A stretch of 64,000 nt of DNA from Chimonanthus salicifolius (lineage: Eukaryota > Streptophyta > Magnoliopsida > Laurales > Calycanthaceae), in NCBI GenBank assembly GCA_013350335.1, contig CM023535.1, positions 26,256,617 through 26,320,616 on the forward strand, in the 5' to 3' direction. Below the pieces are notes generated by a model. That model was not told where the DNA came from. It worked only from the letters and a program-made list of their open reading frames with translations, and ran no database searches. A program made the translations under genes and the position numbers. This document shows, piece after piece, positions 10,333-21,449 of the stretch. Positions within the stretch are counted from its first letter, which is position 1. Each line of letters opens with the position of its first letter.

Positions 10333-12401
10333 TGTCTAATCCTAATGAGAGGAACGACTTTATTGTGGAGAATGGAATAGATACGACATCTAACTCTTCT
10401 AGATCCCAAAAGATGTACACAGAAAAAGGACGTCGACTGTTTGGAATGATTTCCATTACGTGGAGATGAATGGAGTTGGGACTGCAATATGTAATCATTG
10501 TTCGGGATTATTTACAGGTTCGAGTAGTAGTGGAACTTCCCACTTGCGGCGCCACTTGCTTTCTTGTAAGAAATATGATCCAACACAATCGGGTGGCCAT
10601 AATGAAACAGAGTGTGCCGATTTTCATTTAGAATTTGATCAACAACGTAGTATAGAGGATCTTGCCAGTATGATAATGTTGCATGGGTATCCTTTTTCAA
10701 TCGTTGAACATCAAGGGTTTATAAAGTATTCGAGGAATCTTCAACCTCAATTCCAGCTTGTCTCAAGGAATACCATCAAGGGCATTTGTATAGGTTTGTA
10801 TGAGAAGATGAAAGGTGAGTTATATAGGGATTTAGATTCCCTAACTAGTCATATTAGCCTTACCACTGATATGTGGACATCAATACAAACTCTAGGCTAC
10901 AGTTTTTTAACTGCACACTACATAGATGCCGAATGGAATTTGCAAAAGAGATTACTCCGTTTTAAAGTAGAACCTGTTCCTCATGATGGAGAAAACTTAT
11001 TCAATTCCGTTTTCAAGAGCATGATAGATTGGAATATTGATCGGAAGGTATTTGCAATAACAGTCGATAACCATAGAGTAAATGATTCTTTGGTTTCAAA
11101 GCTTGTTGGGAAGTTGGGGGGGAACTTAGCACTTGGTGGTAGACTATTTCATGTGCGTTGTTGTGCACATGTTTTAAATTTAATAGTCCAAGAAGGCATG
11201 AAGGTAATAAATAAGGATGTTGACAAGATTCGCGAAAGTGTCAAATATGTCAACGGGTCACAATCAAGGTTGAAAACCTTCAATGACATGTGTAGTCAAG
11301 CTAGAATAAATTCCAACAAGAAGTTGATCATGGATGTCCCTACAAGGTGGAATTCCACATATAAAATGTTAGATGTGGCTTTGAAGTATAAAGATGCACT
11401 CCAACGTTTGGAACATTTTGATGCCAACTATAAAGAGAAAGCGGGAGCGCCATCTTGGAGTGAGTGGGAGAATGCTGAAAAGATTTTTAAGCTTTTAGAA
11501 CTGTTTTATAGTGCTACAAATGTTTTTTCTGGTTCTAAATATCCCACTTCAAATTTATTTGTTTCTGAAGTTTGTGATATTCGGTTACATTTATATGAAC
11601 AATCAATCATTGCAGACGATACACTTGCCCCTATAGTGGATAAGATGTTTGGCAAGTTTGAGAAGTATTGGGACATTTGTAGCTTACCTTTGGCGATTGC
11701 ACAATTCTTGGATCCTCAATATAAGATGAAGTTGATGGAGTTCTATTATCCAAAAATTTTTTGGGCTTGATGTTGCTGAGGATCAAATGGCTAAGATTTT
11801 ATGTGATATTAAAGCTCTTCATAAAGAGTATGAGGCTAAATTGCCAATGCATAGTGCAAAAAGTCAATCGCCCATTTGTGGAATTGCTTCATCAACATCA
11901 CATGGAACAAAATGGGTGAAAAGACTTTCGAAGTTTCTTGCTGAAAGCTCAAGTTATGTTCGCAAATCAGATCTTGATTTATATTTGGAGGAACCCGTCT
12001 TTCCTGAGTCCGAAGAATTTGATGTGCTCAAGTGGTGGAAAAGCAATGCTCCCAAGTACCCTATTCTTGCAATGATGGTCCGTGATATTCTACCCATTCC
12101 GGTGTCGACTGTTGCATCAGAATATGCTTTTAGTGTTGGAGGTAGATTTCTTGACCAGTATCGCAGCTCTATGTATCCAGAAACTGTTGAAGGGTTGGTG
12201 TGTGGCCAAGATTGGTTGCGGAATCAAATGCAAGGTATTTTTAGTGTTTATTTACATTTGTTGCCTTGCTTTCCATTTATTTGATTGAAGTGTGTAAGTA
12301 TCTATATTTCTTATTTTATGTTAGGTGGAAAGAGTTTGGGCTTGCTTGAAGTTGGGCTTAGTAATATGAGTTTGGGTTCTATGTGGATTGATGAGTGGTA
12401 A
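10333..12401 (+). pseudogene. hAT transposase with BED zinc finger, twice frameshifted
   Basis: A likely start at 10333 (MSNPNERND) leads toward a BED zinc finger: VWNDFHYVE, CNHC, then HLRRHLLSC. Start and finger are in different frames, and a TAG at 10400 blocks the finger frame; the shift probably lies in the A-run near 10423-10427. The RNase H-like core follows with TTDMWTS, FAITVDNHRVND, RCCAHVLNLIVQ and VPTRWNSTY. The frame is broken again near 11760 in a run of T. It resumes at about 11787 and carries the C-terminal dimerisation region (LKWWKSNAPKYPILAMM, PVSTVASEYAFSVGGR, SSMYPETVEGLVC). A donor at 12234 may join an exon at 12325-12401. The protein would cut and paste the surrounding element; with two single-base shifts it should be inactive. 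Confidence 0.9.
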
Positions 12402-13520
12402 TCTTTTATGTCTTAAATAAATTTTTCTGATCAATGTCTTTTGATTTTATGGTTTTTTTTAAAAAAAATTTGACTTACACGATTGTTTTTCTAATGTAGT
12501 GCTGTGGATGACATGGATGCCTCAACTTTTGCAACTCAACAATAATATTTGTGATGTTTGATTCTGATTTTGTTCAACTCTATTCTATTAACATGATTAT
12601 CCAATGTTTGAACTCCTCCCTGACATGATTGTTTGCTTGTTTTATGGGATGCAGGATTTTGACATGGATCTTGGATGGGTTGGTTGAAAAGGTCAAATTA
12701 TAGATAGATGAGGGGCCTTGAATTTAAATGGAATTAACTCACATAAATCTTATGCACTTGTATGTTTTCTATTTATTTTCCTTTGTTTTTAAACATCAAG
12801 CAATCTTGGACAAAGCCCTACACTTTTCACGATATGATTCTCACGTGAAGAAAGTGATATGATTGTTGATTTTAGGCTTTTGGTGTTTGGTCTGTTTGTT
12901 AATTTTCAGTGTAAATTCATGTGGGCTTTTTTGTCTGTTGTTTTGCATGTGAATTGCAGGTGAAGAGGAGGGTAAATTTGATTTATGATGGAGGGAGTGA
13001 GATGTTTGAAACTTGTAATTTTGGCAAAGGATCTCAAGAAATCTACAAAGATGAAAGAGGATATAGTAGAGAACTCCAATTCAAAAATCATTTTAGTTGA
13101 GTTTAATTTTAGTGGATTGTAACATTATTACTATCATCATCATGTATATATCTCTCTCACGAAGACCTCATTTGAAGGAAATGATGCATATTAAATTTTT
13201 CTTTTTTGAATTTTAATACTCAAAGACTAGATTGGAATTTAAAAAAAAAAACCATCAATTGAAAAGTTCAAATATATCTTATTTTTCCTTTAAAATTATT
13301 TTAAGGAGGTATTTAATGTGCTTTAAATCCATATTTTATTTAAAAACTTTGAAAACCTGAAAAAGAGGCAAACGGGCCTTTATCAGGCCACGGACTGTCC
13401 GTTAGTCTTATCGGATCGGGTCGGGCTTAAGGCTAATCGGACTGGTGTTATCGGGCCGGGCCGCGGACTATCTGATTGTTCAATCGGGCCGGGCCGGACC
13501 TGGGTCCGTTTACAGGCCTA

Positions 13521-13890
13521 CAAATAACCCAAGTCTTCAGCAAATTCTTACCACTCCCAAATCTTAGGGCAGACATGTTACAATAACCTCAGTGTATACT
13601 TACAATTTTATTAAAGATGTGATGTAGTTACATGGACTATAATCGAAACTTATATTTGAATAGAACAAGTGAAGTCTATAATCACTATATATTTATTGAA
13701 GAAGTGTATCAAATTAAATGAAAAGGCAAAAAAAAAAAAATGTAGTTACAAGAAGTGACAAAAAATTTAGTTTTTGTTTGATCATGTAAAAAAGTAAAAT
13801 TCAAAGACTTTAAAGTCTCTTTTATAATTAGGATGAAAGTTGATTATTCAGCTACTTTTCTCAATTCACATTTCTAAATTCTCATGCTAT
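13521..13890. other. Methyltransferase upstream flank, continued beyond the hAT
   Basis: This sequence continues the flank interrupted by the hAT. It is repeated with moderate divergence at about 14718-14940 (CCCAAGTCTTC, CACTCCCAAATCTTA, TATATATTTATTGAA). No gene is seen. Confidence 0.6.
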
Positions 13891-13894
13891 TTGG

Positions 13895-14280
13895 GGTGAA
13901 ATTCGGGTCAGATTTTAGCCCGAACCTGCATGACACAACTAGAAAAGCATGCGGGTCGGGCTATGAAAGTCTGGTCAGCAGGTCGGGTCGAGTTGAAAAC
14001 TCAGAAACCTGTATTGAATTCGGGTCGAGTTGAGTTGAGAGATTTTTAAGTTTACCCAAACCAACCCGATCAAACCCAACCGGACTCGGTCATAAGTAGG
14101 CTAAAGTAGGTTCAAAATGTGGGTCGAGTTTCAGGTTGAGTCGGGTTATAATTCGACCCGAGTCGGGTCAGGTCAAGACGTCCGGGTCAAAAGTTTGGAT
14201 CGGGTCGGGTTTCATATTAATAACTCAGGCCGGGTTGGGTTTTAAAAATCTTGAGTCGACCCGACCCGATTTTAGCACTA
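13895..14280. mobile_element. Probable MITE rich in GGGTCGGGT/ACCCGACCC motifs
   Basis: About 385 bp carry at least ten GGGTCGGGT- or CGACCCGA-like words in both orientations. The edges are GGTGAAATTCGGGTC on the left and, as the complement of the right edge, GTGCTAAAATCGGGTC. These edges look like degenerate inverted repeats, and the subterminal style resembles small hAT-type elements. No clear target duplication was found. An open frame through it (14136-14390) is only repeat-driven. Confidence 0.45.
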
Positions 14281-14504
14281 TACAGTATTGTCTCTTTCAA
14301 GGCCAACTCCCGCGTGTTTTGCTAGGTAATGGACTTCACGGAGATTGTTCTTATACAATAATTCAATTCCTTTTTGAGCACTTCACCTAGATCATAGGCC
14401 ATCTTTTACTGAAGAGGTTCATTTTTCAGTACGAAATTCATTACTTTTTTTTTATCATTTTAATATATTTTAGTTTTTAGGTACAATATTATTAAAATAT
14501 ATTT

Positions 14505-14960
14505 CTCTGTGAAGTTGTATGTCTTTCTTTTAGAGTTCAATAGAATTTCCATAAATGGACATCATATGAGACAAGATTTATGGGGTTTGTGGCATTTCCA
14601 CCACGTGTCAAACAACAATGAAGATGAAAATGATTCTAGTAAACCTTACCCACCCCCGGCTGACTGATGCTTTGATCCAAACATTGAAATGTCAAGACCT
14701 TGAAGCCATCAAAGATGACAAATGACCCAAGTCTTCGGAAAATTCTTCCCACTCCCAAATCTTATGGCAGATATGTTACACTAACTTCACTACTAATATA
14801 TTTAAATTTTTTTTTTATTAAAGATGTTAGATAGTTACATGGGCCACTTACTGTACGAAACAAAATAAAATGTCTAAACTTTTATATCCGAATAGGCCAA
14901 GTGAAGCCTATAATCATACTATATATTTATTGAAAATGTGTGTATATATATTATTATAGA
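14505..14960 (+). repeat. Second copy of the methyltransferase upstream flank, without the hAT
   Basis: This stretch parallels about 7868-8029 joined to 13521-13700. Both contain TTCAATAGAATTTCCATAAA, GGTTTGTGGCATTT, ACCTTACCCACCC or ACCCTACCCACCC, and AAAGATGACAAAT followed by CCCAAGTCTTC. It preserves the unoccupied hAT target. No methyltransferase coding sequence is attached on its left side (14281-14504), where I see nothing recognisable. Confidence 0.75.
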
Positions 14961-15547
14961 GAGGATAAGACAGTGCATTTGCCATATCTCCCATAATATT
15001 GGCTTTTTTTTACCTACACTACTAAACATGACCTCTCAGAACTAGAACTAAGGCCACATCTGATAGCATGAATCAAACAAATGGCATGAGAGTCTCTGTA
15101 TTCCAATTTCTATGGTGCGTTTGATAAGATATAGAGGATTAACGTTCTCTAGATGGGTCCCTTTGAAGGGTAATTTTATGAGAATTTTGTATTGTCCTTC
15201 TTTTATTTTATTTTAGAATTTTGATAATGAGAAGTAGCATATGATGAGTGTTTAATGTACTAAATAATCCTACTAAAGGTTGATAAGTTTTCAATCTAAT
15301 ACATTGCTCATAGGCCATGAACATAAAAATGTTAGAAATCGAATGACCTCAAGTTAACACAGATGCAGATGTACAATTGGATGAATGATTTTTACTCTAA
15401 AAAATAACATCAAAAGTAAATTAAAGACAGTTTAAAAATAACATCAAGCGATGACTAAATGAAGGAACCCTGTTTGAAGTGGTTTGGACATGTAAGTAGA
15501 AGACTAGAGACCTCTCTAGTGCATCAAGTTGAGAGGTTAGAAATAAC

Positions 15548-15718
15548 TGTTAGAATATATTAGATTTAAAATGTAATTAAGTTTCTAAGTTTTGGTTAAT
15601 ATCTATTAAGAGATATTATTTAGAGTTTGAGTTTGATTAAGATAACCATAGGGACGACTAGAGTCTATATATACATGTGTAATAAACCTTAATGAATATA
15701 GTTTATTGATTTCTAACA
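15548..15718 (+). repeat. TRIM 5' LTR
   Basis: This 171-bp LTR starts TGTTAGAATATATTAG and ends GATTTCTAACA. It differs from the 3' LTR at a modest number of sites, suggesting an insertion that is not recent. Confidence 0.85.
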
Positions 15719-15730
15719 TGGTATCAGCCC
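15719..15730 (+). promoter_or_regulatory. TRIM primer binding site
   Basis: TGGTATCAGCCC directly follows the 5' LTR. The first nine bases match the usual complement of initiator methionine tRNA (TGGTATCAGAGC). Confidence 0.75.
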
Positions 15731-16507
15731 AACTTCGATCATGTCCTCCAAGAGTTTCTCACGTGTATGACTTCACTTAGGAAAGGTGTTCCTCCTCTCT
15801 CCCTCTACCAGAGGAGTCACGTCTGGCAGAGGGAGGGAACATCTACATTTCTGAGACCATGCTTCCGTGTTTCTGTCGTCTAGAAAGTGCTTTTGCTGTG
15901 TCATTATCCGTCCCTGACAAGAGAGGGTCTACCACAGCCTTTGTTCTTTAGATTTGCAGTCTTTCTTCAACAGATCTTTATTTAGTTCATCATTGTTCTT
16001 CCACTGAGCCCAGCCAAAGCCTCCGTCCACTCAACAATAGACTTTTTGATTTTTTTTTTTAAAAAAAAAAAACAAACTAGGCCATTCCAATCGCCTCTGC
16101 TGCACAGTCATCTTCCTCTCCTTTGTTTGGTCTGCCCCACTACTAGACGTGCCAGATCTCGCCTCTTCTCAGTAGACCGCACAACCTCTCCTATGTTTCT
16201 GCTCGTGCATCTGCATCTCTTCTGTGTTCAGATCTCCCCACCGTTGCCCATCTTGACCTTGTTTGGTACCCGAGCGATCGACCACAAACCCAGATCTGAC
16301 ATTTGACGAAGCATTCTTTTCATATCTAAGAAGCCAATTGTGGAATTCTCAACCCTTGCACCCATTTCCTCGCACTTCTTCACGGTTGATCTTCTACTGC
16401 TCCATCAGATGGCGTCCTTCGGTCGTTGGATTATCTAGTTATTAGTTTCTGTCTTTAGTTCAATAATTATAAACTCAAGTAGTGAACCACTTAAGTTTAG
16501 GGGGGAA

Positions 16508-16675
16508 TGTTAGAATATATTATAGTTAATATGTAGTTAGGCTTCTAAGTTTGGTTAATTTCTATTAAGAGAAATTAGATTAGAGTGTGAGTTTAATTAA
16601 GATATCCCTAGGGTCGGCTAAAGGATATATATATCTCTGTGTGTGTGTGTGTGTACAACTTATTGATTTCTAACA
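16508..16675 (+). repeat. TRIM 3' LTR
   Basis: This 168-bp LTR starts TGTTAGAATATATTAT and contains a (TG)n tract near its end. It ends TTCTAACA before the target duplication. A truncated copy of it is at 40647-40800 inside duplicated block B. Confidence 0.85.
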
Positions 16676-17393
16676 ATAACATATACTGGCAGACGAGGTA
16701 CTTTATTTAATATGTGAAGGAAAAGGTAAAATAAGATATAGTCAAAAGTTATAGTTTTTGCCATGGTCAAATGAAATAGTAAATTCAATAGGTCGACTCC
16801 AAATAAATGAGAATTCTATATTTGATGATGATGATGATTATATTCAATTAAATATAAATAATTTGTTATTATTTAATACAATAACCTGTAACACAACTAT
16901 TGAGAACTCATTGTTATGACCTAAAACTTTTGAGTTTAAGTTTCATGGACAATAGATAAACAACCTGTTAAAAAAATATGCTACATCCAAACATAAATAT
17001 CAACTCCAATTTATCATCATTTTACTCGTAACTTAAGATATTTATTTTGTAGTTCGTTTTTTAACGTTCAATGATATTTTTTGGAGACCCTTGTGAAGGG
17101 CTAAGATGATTTATTGATGAAGTTAATTGGGTTTATGCTTGTGAAAAGAGAGTGATTAAACTTAAGATAGAAAACCACCATGACACAGGTTGAATAAATT
17201 GCAAGGACTAAGAATATGTATAAATAAACCCGCTATGTGTATTTCAAGGTTGGTGTATTGTCCATGTCCCGAAAATAACCCAATGTCAAAATTATGTTGA
17301 ATGTACGAAATGTAATGGAATGTGATATGCTGTTATCATTGTAAAATTATGGTTATTATGTGATTATGAAATATATGTTGCCTATGTAATTGT

Positions 17394-18113
17394 TGTAGCG
17401 CCCCTCATTCTCTCCCTAATTATCAGAGTAATTAATTGATAATAATTAATAACGGGATGAGAGGGGAGAGCGCCACGACGCGATTCAATCCCAAATCTAA
17501 AGATTCCATCCTCGGCTGGCCCAACTAGTGCTTGCACATAGAAAGAGTCCACGTATACTTGGCAACACTCTAACTTAAAATTCTGCGGAATTATGTACAT
17601 TCTCTTGATAAACAAGATACAACCATCTTTAATCCAAAGCAGAGCAATAGTTATCCCATAAAATTTGTTTCTCAAATAAAAGGTTTAACAATCTCATTAG
17701 GAGTTCATACATCCTCAAATAATTTCTCAAACACATAACTCCCTCATAATTATTTAGTTCGCTACTAATATTAAAGTAACAGGACTCTACGAAATCCTCC
17801 ATCTTGTCTCCATCCTGGTCTACGCCTGGCTGTTGCTCAGTCCAGCCTCAGCACTTTTCTCCCTTCCTGTATTAGTTTCTAAAAGAAGAGAGTATTGTGG
17901 GCTTAGTCAACTCCCAGTAGGAATTCCCATCGAAGTGGGTACAAATATGTGATATATATAAAATCGGCAGAAAACATGTATAAGTTCTTCATATCATATA
18001 ATTCAATTGAAAATCATCCCCATCTCATATTTCAAAATCAGCTCATATCTCATATTTGTACAGCATTTAAAACTGCTTTATAATCATTTCATAAATCAAA
18101 TCATAATCTTAAT
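17394..18113 (-). mobile_element. Truncated large LTR, copy A
   Basis: The sequence starts TGTAGCGCCCC after ATTGT (17389-17393) and matches 41444-42163 closely. In minus orientation this is the LTR 3' end (GGGGCGCTACA). The rest of the LTR is missing; at 18113 it runs into a different LTR fragment. A 97-residue open frame here (17675-17382) has no recognisable domain. Confidence 0.75.
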
Positions 18114-18960
18114 CTTAAAACAGCGGATAATTGCAAGTTTGGTTCTTAATTCGGAAACCTGGAATTTTATGATTAATTTCACTCCAATTTTAGGGTTTTC
18201 ATGTAAATTGGCTAGTCTAGATGGAGTTATGAGAGTCTAAATTAACTCAATATTTTAGATTTTATAGTGGTGAAGTTAATTATTTAATTCTGGAAGAGAA
18301 AACTTGCAATTCTCGAGGCAAAGGATGAAATTCAAGATGAATGGGCCAGATATCTACTTCAATTGTGCCAAGCTAAGCTCCATGGGCTTACATTGGGCCA
18401 GGCCACAATTGGTCCATGTGCATATCACATATGGGTCAGGCCAATGTGCACTCCAAAGTCCAACAATGGCCTCAGTGCAGATTCTCCAAGCTCGAGGGCG
18501 AGTCTTTTTCAAGCCAGAGGTTATGATTTTCCATCGACAAATGGCAGAAAATAACAATGAATTTAAGAGTGAAATGAGCCAAGAAGTGAAGACAGTATGG
18601 GAATTGATACTAACCCTCATAGAATTTTAAGGTGCCAAAAAGGGGTCTAAAATGGCTTCCACTGGGGCCAAAGTCATTCAAGTAATTGGCTCGTGATGGG
18701 TCAAGCCTTCAATCCATGGATTTTTTCCAATTTATTTAATCCAATGAAAGGGCACATTCACTGACAACAAGGAGAAGTTGCGGGTAAAGCCTAAAGAGAA
18801 TATTCCACTTTCTAAATTGCATGAAGGCTTGGAAAGGGAAAGGAGGACCACATAAAATTCGACCAAAGCATGTTTTTGGACAGAATCAACAGTAAATATT
18901 CACTCCAAATTCATCCATGGCTGATTGGGAATATGATGCAATTATTTTATTTTATTTTTA
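18114..18960 (+). mobile_element. Fragment of Athila/Tat-like LTR
   Basis: This is an inverted counterpart of about 53100-53970 in the large LTR at 47525-54111. Shared words include ATAATTGCAAGTTT, CTTCAATTG(T/G)GCCAA, CTAAGCTCCA and several GGGCCAGGCCA repeats. Both ends are missing. The open frames across the GGCC-rich part (18304-18630) are not conserved as protein and are not called. Confidence 0.6.
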
Positions 18961-19004
18961 ATTGTTAGTTATGATATAATAAATGTGACTTAGGGATGTA
19001 ACAG

Positions 19005-19601
19005 AAAACATGGTGTAATTTTGCAAGTTTACTTGCTAATGTGTGTTTCTTGAAGATCTCACCTAATGTAGTCTGACACTCTTTCTTGCAGCCGACGTGT
19101 AGCAATCACAAGCTCAGGGTGATAAGGAAAACTGGTTCAACCAAAGCTTTTCTAGATTAGGTGTTTCCTTCCTCTTTTCCTCACTGACAAACTCAATCAA
19201 AAGATTGGTTGATAGAAGCTTTTCTCTCCTCCTCTCATTCACTTTCAAACACAATCAATCGAATGGTTGTTTATGATTCTCACCACTGGAGTGTTGATCG
19301 TTCCTTAGAGTATATAACTCTTTCTCAGCTCAAGGACCACGGTAAAACGTTAGGCTTGTTATGTTTATTATCAACATATGCAACTAAGCCTAGGATTAAT
19401 CCTCTGTCAATTGTGTGCGTTCCACCTAAGGTCATCTATGACCATATACTTGTTTGTGATTAACATAACAATGAGTTCTGAGCTTGGTGGAACATGATCT
19501 TCTTTCTTGATCATCTTTGAATCTTCAAGCTTCTTAGGAAGTGCTTCTACTCGAGTCATGAAATTGACAAACAGGGACTCAGCCAAGCCGGGGCACTAAC
19601 A
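19005..19601 (-). mobile_element. LTR-like region, minus-oriented, related to the S1/S2 LTR
   Basis: The right terminus GCCGGGGCACTAACA is the same as at 2088 and 22281. It is followed by ATCTCCTCAAAT, which on the minus strand is a purine tract (ATTTGAGGAGAT) in the position of a PPT. The last 220 bp resemble the end of the S1/S2 LTR (GTGTGCGTTCCACCTAAGGTC, CTTGGTGGAACATGATCTTC). The left half is diverged and its start is uncertain. Confidence 0.5.
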
Positions 19602-20488
19602 ATCTCCTCAAATGGATAATAAGACTATGGTCTTCGCATATTCTTGTTCAGCTTGATTCTTTTTATATTTTTCTGTTTAGGCACAAAAGGCAAGCAACAC
19701 TAGGCAATCATTAGATGGATTAGTCCAAAAACATAAACGTCCATGGACTAAACAAGTTTCATTCTCCCCCATACACCAATGATTTGCTAGTAACCAACAC
19801 TGCAGTGCTGAGAAAGTTTTCTCAGCCAATCTTCTTGAGTTTGATCCTTCCAAACACCTTTTGGCTTCTACTATTTTCTCCCCCATTTTGTCATTCAATT
19901 GACAAAGTATTGCTTTAACTCAGGTAATGGGTTCAAGTACTCCCCCATATTTAGTGTTGAACCTTTCGTGCAGCCAAGTTTGTTTACCCCTGCTCAAGCT
20001 GAGTTCCAGCTGAGCTGATTTCTTCATAAGTTAAGCTAATGTACCTAGCTTCTTTTGAGTTTCCTCCCCCATTTTCTAAACTAACTTCTTAGTTTTTCGC
20101 CCTAGCTTCACGTAAACTTGGCTACCCTTAAGTCCAAGCTTCGTCTTAAGCTTGGATTCACCTTCCTCCACAGGCTGTCATGGCTAGTGACAATAACTAA
20201 TTAGCACATATTTTGTGCTCTCACAAACTCCAAAGATGTGTGCAGCATCACAACCCGATCCCTATCTCCCTAACATGCCAATACAAAACCAACGCATTCA
20301 AGCCGGCATGTTACACTTCTTAATAAAGCATGTTTAATTTATAGGATATAAAAGACAATCAATCATATCAATACACATAATAACTGTAGCATGCCACAAT
20401 CATTAATGCACAGAATGGAGTTTGCACACAAGGTACTTAATGTTTACAAATCCAAAATATTAGTTTCTCAAAATTGAAATTGAAATAT
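19602..20488 (-). other. Retroelement internal 3' region
   Basis: This is non-coding sequence between the purine tract at 19602-19613 and the ORF remnant at 20489. It contains repeated CTCCCCCAT words, seen on the minus strand as ATGGGGGAG purine tracts. The open frame at 19898-19677 has no recognised domain. From 20201 the sequence is shared with S1. Confidence 0.45.
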
Positions 20489-21438
20489 TTAGAGTTTTAC
20501 AGCATATGGAGGAGACGAATGATGGACCGAGGTAGAAGGTTGAGGGTTTGAGCAAACAAAGGGCTGACTGGTAGTGAGAGAAGTAATAGCACCCAAAAGT
20601 TGTTTTAGGAGGCAATGATGCTCATCTTGTCTGTTTGCAATGTCTGCGAGTAGTTCACTTTGATGACTGATCCGATCCTCTATTGTTTTCAATCCGGATG
20701 ATTGTGTTGTTTGTGCTTCGCTTTCCTCTTATTCTTTCTCTTCTTCTTCTTCAGGTTTTTCAAACACAGGATGATCAAAAGAGGAATGTTCATTTTTCCA
20801 AAGATAGACTCAACTATGCTTTTGGGAAGACTCTTTCAAAGTATTGGCTCATCAATGGGTCTGGTGGATCTTGGCATTTCCCCCTTTCTTGGCTTGATTT
20901 TGAGGTGCTCAGCCAGTTTAGACATGAGGTAACAGAAAGGAGGATAACCTTTCTTTGCTGATTTCCAGTACACAGCAATGGAGTGGCACATCCAAGTAGA
21001 TAGGCAAAATTTCTTTTTCCGAGCAACTCTGTCTAGTAGAATAATCATGGGAGGATTCAAATCAGCATTATTCCCATGTCTAGGATATAGTTTAGAACAG
21101 AATAGAAGATGGAGAACTTTGTACTATGGTAACAAGTCAGCACTTCTGATCCATATATTATTTTTCCATTCTACTTCTTTTCCACACAGTCTTTTGGCAA
21201 ATTTCTTTTGTTCTGATACTTCAATCTTTGGAGGAATGATGGGTAGAGAAGTGTTTGGCACAAGTGGGATCCTAATGATTTCAGAAACCAACTGAGGGGT
21301 AACTCGTACTGACTCAACATTTTTTAATATAATTTTGAAACAATTTTCTATGGAATCATCTCTAATGGAGCAGTATATTCTCATGGCCAAGGAAGAAAAC
21401 ATATTTCCACCCCAATGTACCAGATTCAACCAGCCCAT
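20489..21438 (-). pseudogene. Retroelement ORF remnant, putative plant transposon-protein type, copy 2
   Basis: The minus-strand frame from 21438 (MGWLNLVHWGGNMFSSLAM) continues through FKIILKNVESVRVTPQLVSE to a stop near 21124. The frame is shifted for 21060-20836 (PPMIILLDRVARKKKFCLST, YPPFCYLMSKLAEHLKI). It resumes at 20692-20489 with the predicted coiled-coil (IEDRISHQSELLADIANRQ). This copy is less damaged than 290-1241. The whole resembles the ORF of plant retroelements annotated as putative plant transposon protein; the assignment is tentative. Confidence 0.5.
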
Positions 21439-21449
21439 GTCATGTAGTA

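Larger units (their letters stand above)
8030..13520 (+). mobile_element. hAT-superfamily DNA transposon, 5491 bp
   Basis: The element is bounded by an exact 8-bp target duplication, CAAATAAC (8022-8029 and 13521-13528). Its ends are inverted repeats TAGGCCTGTAATCGGAC and TAGGCCTGTAAACGGAC. The subterminal 150-200 bp at both ends are crowded with GTCCG, GGACTGTCCG and CGGGCCGGGCC motifs, as expected for transposase-binding regions. A related empty site (CAAATGAC) exists in the duplicated flank at 14718-14725. Inside are a captured plant exon (8892-9032) and a decayed transposase (10333-12401). No other gene was recognised at 8030-8890, 9033-10330 or 12402-13520; those parts look like leader, intron and subterminal sequence. 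Confidence 0.95.
15548..16675 (+). mobile_element. TRIM-like short LTR retrotransposon, 1128 bp
   Basis: Two short direct LTRs, both TGTTAGAAT...TTCTAACA, bound a 789-bp non-coding interior. A perfect 5-bp target duplication ATAAC flanks the element (15543-15547 and 16676-16680). The primer site TGGTATCAGCCC follows the first LTR and resembles the initiator-Met tRNA site of copia elements. A purine tract AAGTTTAGGGGGGAA precedes the second LTR. No protein is encoded; the open frames at 16046-16445 have no recognisable domain. Mobilisation would need proteins from an autonomous copia element. Confidence 0.85.
15477..16860 (+). pseudogene. LINE reverse-transcriptase C-terminal remnant, split by a TRIM
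   Basis: Bases 15477-15547 translate as KWFGHVSRRLETSLVHQVE followed by RLEI. This is the hallmark tail of plant LINE reverse transcriptases (usual form RWFGHVQRR...). The frame is cut at the TRIM target site and resumes after 16680 with TYTGRRGTLFNM, comparable to the usual GR-R-GRPKKTW tail. Stops follow. A D-rich end encoded by GATGATGATGATGA occurs near 16825-16838. Sequence at 14961-15476 may be older LINE sequence, but I could not confirm it. Confidence 0.6.
16196..18113 (+). repeat. Segmental repeat A (copy of 40334-42163)
   Basis: The block runs from inside the TRIM interior (TTTCTGCTCGTG), through the TRIM 3' LTR and its LINE flank, into the start of a large LTR. The same composite recurs at 40334-42163. 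B lacks about 105 bp after the TG tract of the TRIM LTR. Because unrelated flanking DNA is shared, the two are products of a chromosomal duplication. Confidence 0.85.

Noticed and set aside
16046..16445. Possible small genes inside the TRIM.
   Set aside because: No domain is seen; the copy in block B has different start and truncation. TRIM interiors are normally non-coding.
18304..18630. Overlapping frames on both strands across a GGCC-rich stretch.
   Set aside because: The DNA is part of an LTR that recurs inverted near 53430-53730, where the frames differ.
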